A stretch of DNA of 64,000 nt from NCBI GenBank assembly GCA_024195265.1, contig JAJLRJ010000014.1, forward strand, positions 17,397,459 through 17,461,458, in the 5' to 3' direction. The notes beneath the pieces are model-generated. The model saw only the letters and a program-made list of their open reading frames with translations, did no database searches and was not told the origin of the DNA. Each line of letters starts with the position of its first letter. Within the stretch, counting starts at the first letter, position 1. Below are positions 62,001-64,000 of the stretch, piece by piece. Position numbers and translations under genes: made by a program. The DNA is from Dendrophyllia cribrosa (Eukaryota > Cnidaria > Anthozoa > Scleractinia > Dendrophylliidae).

Positions 62001-63883
62001 TTGAGAAGTCTAGGTAACGGCGTGTTGCAAAAATAGATCTTCTAGTTTTCTCCTTTAAATTTATTTTGTGATCTCTGAAATTTCCATTTGTTGAAAAATT
62101 GACACCAAGGTAAGTATAATTACTAACAATTTCTATTTTGTCGCTATTAATGTAAAAGTGTTGTTTATCTAAAGTAGATTTCTAAAGTTTCTTTTGGAAA
62201 ATAAGAATTTCCGTTTTCTTGGGATTTATATTTAGTAACCAGTCAGAACAAAACTGAGCTAATGTATTTAATGCTGTTTGTAGTCCTGTGGCTGTGTGAG
62301 AAATCAAAACTAAATCATCAGGATAAAGGAGGCAATTGAGGTGTGAGCCATCAGGTTAAATAATATTGGATCTGTATTTTCTCCATCAAGGAGAGTAGGG
62401 ATTTCGTTTAGATAAAGGTTAAAAAGCATTGGCGAAAGGATGCAACCTTGTCTAACACCATTTGCGTATTCAAAAAATTCTGTTCTTTGATGGCTAGATT
62501 TAATAGAACATTTAGATTTTGAATAGAGATTTTTAATTAAGTCATAAAATTTTCCCCCAATCTTGTTTTTCAATAATTTATAACATAGGCCATCGTGCCA
62601 AATTGAATTAAAAGCTTTTTTAAAGTCAATAAAGCAAGTGAATAATTTGCCTTTAGTGGTATGTGTTACATGTTTATCGATTAATGTTCGAAGGGTAAAG
62701 ATGTGATCAGACGTGCGATGGTTTGGTAGAAATCCAATTTGGGCGCGATGTAAGATGTTTTCTTTAATTAAATAGTTTTGTAATCTGATGTTAAGTACAG
62801 AGGTGAATAGTTTTCCAAGACAACTGTTCATACAAATTCCTCTGTAATTCGATGGATCTGATTTGTCGCCTGACTTGTAAATAGGGGTGATGATACCTTC
62901 ACACCAAGTGGAGGGGAAGAATCCACATTTTAGTACAAGGTTAAAGAGTTTACAGATTGCAGAATATAAATTGTGAGAGAAAGAATTAAAGAGAAAGTGA
63001 TCGCCAGAGTTATGCAGCAACTGAAGGAGTTCCGGACACCTTATTAAGACTTATATAACGGAGTAACTGGTTAGCTTTCAGTTGAGGTTGGGGGTAGTAG
63101 TTTATATTAGTTAAATTTAGGACTAAGCAACCCGAGAAGCTAGGTGGTACAGTGGTACGGTAGGCTATGCACGCCTAAGCCTAGCTGAGGTCACAGGTTC
63201 AATCGTGAGTGGGGATTTTAGATTTCCTTTTTTACACTTAAACATTTACGGAAAATATATTCTAAGTGTCGACATGACGTTATATAATTCTGAATAAGTG
63301 TCCGAGGTGGTTTAGGCGGATGGGATCTAATGCTGACCTACCGTCACCGACCCACTACAGATGAAAACAAACAGCTATGCCACCGCGCCTTTACACTCGC
63401 CGATAGACGATACTCGTATTCTCGGTATTGAACTGGAACTAGCTTGCAGACGAGGCTCATACGGGGCATTCTTTTCACATGCAAATATTTTTAATGATAT
63501 TCCCCCGCATGAGCCTCCATTGCAAGCTAGTTCCAGTTCAATACCGAGAACACGAAAATCGTCTATTTACAGTCCCTGCAGCCTCGTCCCCAAACCTCAA
63601 CGTACTTTATCCGTCAAGGAAGGCTGGGGACGAAGCTGGAGCTCTTGGTCATGTGATGTGTCTGCAAAGTAATTTTCAACTTACAAAAATTAAAATACAT
63701 CACCTTTATGGCCATACAAACGATTCTTCCCTCTCTCAATGTCTCGATGAATTTAATAATTTCCCGGCCTTCCTCGACTGAGGCGTATGTATCAAATGCT
63801 CTCATAGCCATAAGGGTGCCAGTTCTCTGATTTAAGACAAAAGTTACTATCCCACGCATATTTTCCTTGGTGATCTCTGAAAC
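45330..63883 (-). CDS. POMGNT1-like: POMGNT1-like copy C (exons 3-9; N terminus off window)
   Basis: Seven exons in transcript order: 63883-63704, 60089-59774, 52872-52604, 51154-50981, 48060-47993, 46942-46649 and 45666-45330. They join in one frame with GT-AG borders. Sizes 180, 316, 269, 174, 68 and 294 bp equal those of copy B; the last exon is 337 bp. The product has the ILEI-like stem ([20 protein letters not shown]), [59 protein letters not shown] and GCPASPYC, and a C terminus longer than in B ([10 protein letters not shown]). The anchor exons lie right of 64000. Intact reading suggests an active GT13 enzyme; the acceptor is unknown. Introns hold a Ty3/gypsy element, a LINE and a satellite. 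Confidence 0.92.
45716..45978 (-). mobile_element. CCAAT-rich MITE, copy
   Basis: Begins atagagcggtttccaattg and ends gcgaaaaccactctac. The interior has gcacgcgttttcccgcgctt and ctgattggttcattgg blocks. It lies in the copy C intron just upstream of the last exon. Confidence 0.85.
46483..46513 (+). repeat. poly-C tract
   Basis: 31 consecutive C (poly-G on the copy C transcript strand) in the intron before exon 46649-46942. Confidence 0.95.
46649..46942 (-). CDS. POMGNT1-like: copy C exon, WDWDMWMR catalytic segment
   Basis: 294 bp. Encodes [32 protein letters not shown] sequence, [20 protein letters not shown] and [20 protein letters not shown]. It ends in AG before gtaaat. The residue after WDWD reads Ile (ata) where A and B have Met. 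Confidence 0.92.
47173..47387 (-). repeat. Rep-A, copy 3 (complete)
   Basis: Starts cttaacctttaactcccaag and ends ggagcgaaagggttaag, giving imperfect inverted ends of about 20 bp. The interior matches the other copies in inverse orientation. Confidence 0.88.
47799..47933. mobile_element. TIR element filled with (GA)n and poly-G
   Basis: Inverted ends cttcgttcccagggtctctc and gagagaccctgggaacgagg enclose (GA)13 and 37 G (47867-47903). The target TGAATCTCGCATG stands on both sides (47786-47798 and 47934-47946), a duplication of up to 13 bp. Confidence 0.88.
47993..48060 (-). CDS. POMGNT1-like: copy C exon, ETMPGLGW segment
   Basis: 68 bp, encodes [20 protein letters not shown] and LG. Acceptor caaccgcag, donor gtaagt. 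Confidence 0.92.
48201..49008. mobile_element. 808-bp TIR element rich in TCGCGA
   Basis: Ends accttattggtactaatttt and aaaatgagtaccaataaggt are inverted copies. Subterminal parts are full of ttcgcga/tcgcgaa motifs. The hammerhead core at 48482-48512 lies inside, so another retroelement piece may be nested here. Confidence 0.82.
48480..48512 (-). ncRNA. hammerhead ribozyme core, copy 2
   Basis: On the minus strand CTGATGA, then stem GAGAT/ATCTC with loop AGTA, then GAAACGTC. Stem II differs from the 27716 copy at two positions on each side yet stays paired. Stems I and III not resolved. Confidence 0.6.
49027..49203 (-). repeat. Rep-A, copy 4
   Basis: Contains tttcattttgtaaaatattg, aacaaatggtaccattt, ccacaccatagaacttcgtc and a local duplication of ctcaaaagttagaa, ending gggagcgaaagggttaa. 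Confidence 0.85.
49700..50725 (+). repeat. satellite array, ~63-bp unit, about 13 copies
   Basis: Each unit has gcactgtgatggactagcat, tctatttaggggg and the partial palindrome ggagtattagtactcc, ending gttgctctgaaca. Units vary in length (about 62-76 bp). The array lies in the copy C intron between exons 50981 and 48060. A 154-bp element interrupts it at 50360. Confidence 0.92.
50360..50513. mobile_element. 154-bp MITE inside the satellite, 9-bp TSD
   Basis: Inverted ends TTGCCTAGTTCCT / AGGAACTAGGCAA. The satellite sequence GTTGCTCTG is duplicated on both sides (50351-50359 and 50514-50522). The interior repeats cgtgacccgaaacggattga twice. A 9-bp duplication indicates a Mutator-like source. 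Confidence 0.9.
50758..50949 (+). repeat. Rep-A, copy 5
   Basis: Contains cactcccggagtcgattttg, gaaatcctatgg, atggtaccatttgtttttca and gcgtttaagggtcaa. Confidence 0.85.
50981..51154 (-). CDS. POMGNT1-like: copy C exon with the acidic metal-binding motif
   Basis: 174 bp. Encodes [33 protein letters not shown] and [12 protein letters not shown]. The donor is CAA|GTTAGT, where A and B use CAG|GTA. Confidence 0.93.
51301..51537. mobile_element. 237-bp MITE
   Basis: Inverted ends ccgttcacaccaacgctta and the complement of agttggtgtgaatgg. Subterminal aacatgtttaaatgttg is also mirrored. Confidence 0.85.
51540..52600. other. copy C intron, 31-base C tract, otherwise unrecognised
   Basis: Poly-C at 51625-51655. 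The remaining DNA is AT-rich with no supported exon or element. Confidence 0.5.
52604..52872 (-). CDS. POMGNT1-like: copy C exon, nucleotide-sugar-binding strand
   Basis: 269 bp. Encodes [56 protein letters not shown] and SSKNSRICQ. Confidence 0.93.
53138..53226. repeat. hairpin repeat
   Basis: aacaactattcaccgaagtg and cactgaagtgaatagttgtt face each other around gggtattcgcggcgagg. A related inverted piece, gtttcggtatatactaaaa, ends near 53412, so a larger element of ~275 bp is possible. Confidence 0.65.
53439..53660 (-). pseudogene. Penelope-like element C-terminal fragment
   Basis: The minus strand encodes [60 protein letters not shown] and NENVGSEK. This is the C-terminal part following GIY-YIG nucleases of Penelope-like elements. 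Both ends are cut off. It lies in the copy C intron. Confidence 0.7.
53657..54104 (+). mobile_element. CCAAT-rich MITE with a nested foldback
   Basis: Family ends atagagcggttttt and aaaacgctctat. The interior matches 4421 (gccaatcacagcag, gaaccaatcagaactcc, cgccaagcgcgggaaaa). Without the 170-bp insert at 53671-53840 it is about 278 bp, the family size. Confidence 0.88.
53671..53840. mobile_element. 170-bp foldback with 71-bp arms
   Basis: Arms 53671-53741 and 53770-53840 are essentially perfect complements (caatagaccaattccgatat, tacttggctccgaggcttag). The loop is 28 bp. It sits within the terminal caattg of the host MITE. The TAGACCA end resembles 44740-44922. Confidence 0.92.
54388..54523 (+). 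repeat. Rep-A, copy 6, left part
   Basis: Begins ttaagcctttcactccca and reads to atggtaccattt, where the Ty3/gypsy element begins. It continues at 59652. Confidence 0.88.
54524..54673 (+). repeat. 5' LTR
   Basis: 150 bp from TGTGACAGTCGCGACTTGGG to ccgtctttaca. An aataaa lies at 54633-54640. Unusually short for the group. The primer-binding region follows directly (ctggtggcagcggtgcg); the tRNA was not identified. Confidence 0.9.
54691..55584 (+). CDS. gag: Ty3/gypsy gag
   Basis: 297 residues from [17 protein letters not shown] capsid-like helical part (~10-180) is followed by a linker and two CCHC zinc knuckles near the C terminus: [14 protein letters not shown] and [14 protein letters not shown]. 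Between them lies an Arg/Gly-rich RNA-binding stretch. An open frame begins upstream in the LTR, but the first Met after the primer-binding region is the sensible start. The 3' end overlaps pol by 25 bp in another frame. Confidence 0.9.
   Translation: MEDDRCRLLWKQGEDVKKWILRVETYAAARGWNNNKMAAMAAMAAIGLPDAKVEFLLTVPEEDRKDWPKLKKAIINEYRKDPASSEQAFLARMRQPGESFLVYFAVLERLYRDAFGIEEGTELNEPSQKAVTRQFLRGVPKPISSKLQLDYPDESYTNLAKQARRIEEVLARTQSPAEQVASVKSTENDSRLDALRSELSELKVLLQGQSVTASQDVNTVASKQPTTSSWTPPKCYTCGSTSHLQRNCDRAPPFRGRGRGKGRFYRGAPRRRTQAPICSNCGGVGHVANQCLSPHLN
55560..57116 (+). CDS. pol: Ty3/gypsy pol, part 1: protease and reverse transcriptase
   Basis: 518 residues in a frame different from gag, overlapping it by 25 bp, so expression probably needs frameshifting or reinitiation. 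The aspartic protease signature is [13 protein letters not shown] (~50). The reverse transcriptase spans ~310-510, with [51 protein letters not shown] and catalytic box YLDDIIIG. The frame meets TGA at 57114, right after the GHQIS segment. The following codons lie one frame over, so a small indel at about 57108 divides pol. Confidence 0.9.
   Translation: MSLSSFKLNNASAMGPPLVSNSAESASQRPWTQRRSTLHVNGKIKNVKCTWLLDTGSDVTCISSRLPGIEKWDLTPPQSIPAAANGSPLRCVGEIVTNIEIGGHVSKHNVRLLVIQNLNVPAILGMDTLEQFGSFGINWTQQTLTLGDAKLILEKRSHGSVLAPVVVSLISDYVIPPRSQCFVHAGTTDYGPCDKDALFSPFMDKMARLNVLLGASVVAAGPQNRIPVTVMNNSEVPIKLFAGTRIGELSPVKVEEQTPEVSSISESPPPLPTAPKKGPAAVDLDSCEVTASEKQELKHLLDEYRDVFANNDSEVGRTPFSLRSEVNQQIKNMEERGVIEPSTSPYSAPILLVPKADGSYRFCADFRALNDATITEVFPLPSVRECLDSLHGSNLFTTLDLYSGYWQIPIAKGHRRKTAFSTEAGHWQFCVMPFGVKNAPAVFARLMADIMNGLQWNGIAVYLDDIIIGGKTFREHYDLLKEVLERLRGAGLTVKSSKVSLCRKKLLFLGHQISAKGA
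57109..59424 (+). CDS. pol: Ty3/gypsy pol, part 2: RNase H and integrase
   Basis: Open from about 57109 in the frame after the break; the first Met is at 57253. First comes the RT connection ([17 protein letters not shown]), then RNase H with [18 protein letters not shown] and [13 protein letters not shown]. Integrase follows: a zinc-binding HHCC segment ending [11 protein letters not shown], the DDE core with [21 protein letters not shown] and [11 protein letters not shown], and a GPY/F-like end [10 protein letters not shown]. The tail is Pro-rich and ends [17 protein letters not shown]. No stops occur within it. Confidence 0.9.
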   Translation, partial: EPDPAKLTVISNWPRPQNTKELRAFLGLCNYYSEFIPNLQQRAFVLNQLTGKSQFSWSLEREAAFNDLKFALTSSDVLLQFPDLSKPFELSTDASDNGIGCVLSQRDESGRDQPVLFASKALTNNELNWHTRDKEAYAFIFALRKFRPYLLGRRFTWHTDHKGLQWLRNTRDPRGRYARWLEESEEFEFVIKHRPGVTNSHADALSRMPGVNTLMHDDLFSLEEFRKFQQADPVLRVLINTMRGGGNQFVDTTPVMRRWLNKRRFLSLGKEDGLLYNRYKVGKHLVNQLVVPEALVPFVLRLKHDNAGHMAAEKTTNLIRRKYFWLTMVEDVKKYCQSCVPCARNQPAPVRPTARLTLSSQPQEPWQEIAMDIKGPFGRKPTKNGNRYVLVVMDLLTRAAELIPIPDKSAKTVAHAVVREVFCRRGIPESFLTDRGCEFDNQALSTIAHELGIDKKRISPLHPQANGNVERLNRTIGTMLSKATNERGEDWDLEIPYVQFNYMNHTHGTTGYSPFYLSYGYFPRTPRLVLSPLPTQRQATDHQWASTLASRLKEAHSDAVTRDSQTKQRRVAGSTEDATPLHVGDTVMMHVPPRPGFPSKLQSRWQGPFIVVKCLQGNTYRIKLASNFRKRYLRHRDQFRVHHSRPERLRPTQSVTSTSQSGELPPTTVHPQQTEVPQPLSNLSESNADLQEVPQPSPLLCRPVNPEILPSNTETCEEDEGPTDQSSLDHPSPCTAPPVELRRGIRPRRPPDRYGTWELDFDDDVGVYFTQ
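59505..59651 (+). repeat. 3' LTR
   Basis: 147 bp. It matches the 5' LTR except for a 3-bp deletion (acgacgagcgagtc), a T in gttttaataaa, and T at the second base. Confidence 0.9.
59652..59736 (+). repeat. Rep-A, copy 6, right part
   Basis: Resumes with atttgttttccactattttg and ends cactcttgggagttaaaggg then ttaa, the family terminus. Confidence 0.88.
59774..60089 (-). CDS. POMGNT1-like: copy C exon, end of stem domain
   Basis: 316 bp. Encodes [57 protein letters not shown] and GVCLC. Acceptor attataacag, donor gtaagt. Confidence 0.92.
60552..60628 (-). repeat. tRNA-derived SINE head, copy 4
   Basis: Contains gacgggattcgaacccac (B box on the minus strand) and aaacgctctgggcaatag. Same family as 26592-26700 but with a changed A box. 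Confidence 0.65.
60948..63022 (-). pseudogene. non-LTR retrotransposon (LINE), reverse transcriptase region, decayed
   Basis: 63020-62310 encodes RT motifs [36 protein letters not shown] and [21 protein letters not shown] frame change near 62350 leads to the catalytic box region, which reads YPDD rather than YADD. Another stop (TAG, 62182-62184) interrupts before 61944-61090, the C-terminal domain with a Cys/His end [20 protein letters not shown]. The 3' end has a (CAA)5 tract on the plus strand (60949-60964), the short repeat tail of such elements. The endonuclease is missing: 5'-truncated at a repeat at 63027. CR1/jockey/RTE-type; clade not assigned. Confidence 0.85.
63027..63309 (+). mobile_element. 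TIR element with tRNA-like core, copy 2
   Basis: Inverted ends ccggacaccttatta / gaataagtgtccg and tatataacg. The middle has gctaggtggtacagtggtac and the B box GGTTCAATC followed by gtgagtgggg. Related to 15487-15767 in the opposite orientation. Confidence 0.8.
63403..63566. mobile_element. 164-bp foldback
   Basis: Arms begin atagacgatactcgtattct and contain attgaactggaactagcttg, mirrored at the right side around tcacatgcaaatatttttaa. Located in the copy C intron. Confidence 0.88.
63704..63883 (-). CDS. POMGNT1-like: copy C exon, ILEI/FAM3-like stem domain
   Basis: 180 bp, phase 0-0. Encodes [39 protein letters not shown] and [12 protein letters not shown]. Acceptor cgttttcaag. Preceding exons are beyond the window. 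Confidence 0.92.
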
Positions 63884-64000
63884 CTTGAAAACGAGAAAAA
63901 AAAATCATCATTTCGAGAGGATTTCCATTTTTGAAATTCAATATTTATTATCAGGAAAGATCTTGCTCGCTGTATAGCTAAGTTGTACACAGCTCTTACA

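Overview
This is animal nuclear DNA, most likely from an anthozoan cnidarian (stony coral or sea anemone). Coding sequence is sparse and split by GT-AG introns. The recognisable genes are metazoan: O-mannosyl glycan GlcNAc-transferases of the POMGNT1 type and a suppressor of cytokine signalling. The remaining DNA is AT-rich and crowded with small inverted-repeat elements, homopolymer G/C tracts, Penelope-like pieces and a Ty3/gypsy element. No species can be fixed from the sequence.

The backbone is a cluster of three POMGNT1-like genes. Copy A (+ strand, 529-3640) enters from the left edge with its last five exons. Copy B (- strand, 43168-16029) appears complete in nine exons: a type II membrane anchor, a short exon opening the ILEI/FAM3-like stem domain, the stem exon, then the GT13 catalytic domain. 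Copy C (- strand, 63883-45330) lies directly upstream of B in tandem and lacks only its N-terminal exons, which are beyond the right edge. The comparable exons have the same lengths (180, 316, 269, 174, 68 and 294 bp) and phases in all copies, and no coding exon contains a stop, so all three could be active. A and B converge.

Between A and B lies a single-exon SOCS gene (SH2 plus SOCS box, 9401-8835, - strand). Eight TTCN3GAA STAT-type sites lie within about 1.2 kb upstream of its start codon, which suggests an ancient JAK-STAT feedback loop. A 16-finger C2H2 gene (34119-35582, + strand) sits on the opposite strand inside the 16.8-kb second intron of copy B. The same intron holds a RecQ-like helicase pseudogene, a 1.94-kb transposon with long inverted repeats, and a GIY-YIG fragment of a Penelope-like element.

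Copy C's introns carry a nearly complete Ty3/gypsy element (54524-59651, ATTT target duplication, one pol frame break), a decayed LINE, a 1-kb satellite array interrupted by a 9-bp-TSD element, and a second Penelope-like fragment. Many small non-autonomous elements can be delimited by their target duplications: 8 bp for the paired poly-G elements, 9 bp or more for several foldbacks, TTAA for one. Two sequences have the hammerhead-ribozyme core with different but paired stem II sequences. Coordinates were read by eye; exon borders are supported by GT-AG signals, phase, and equal lengths in the paralogues.
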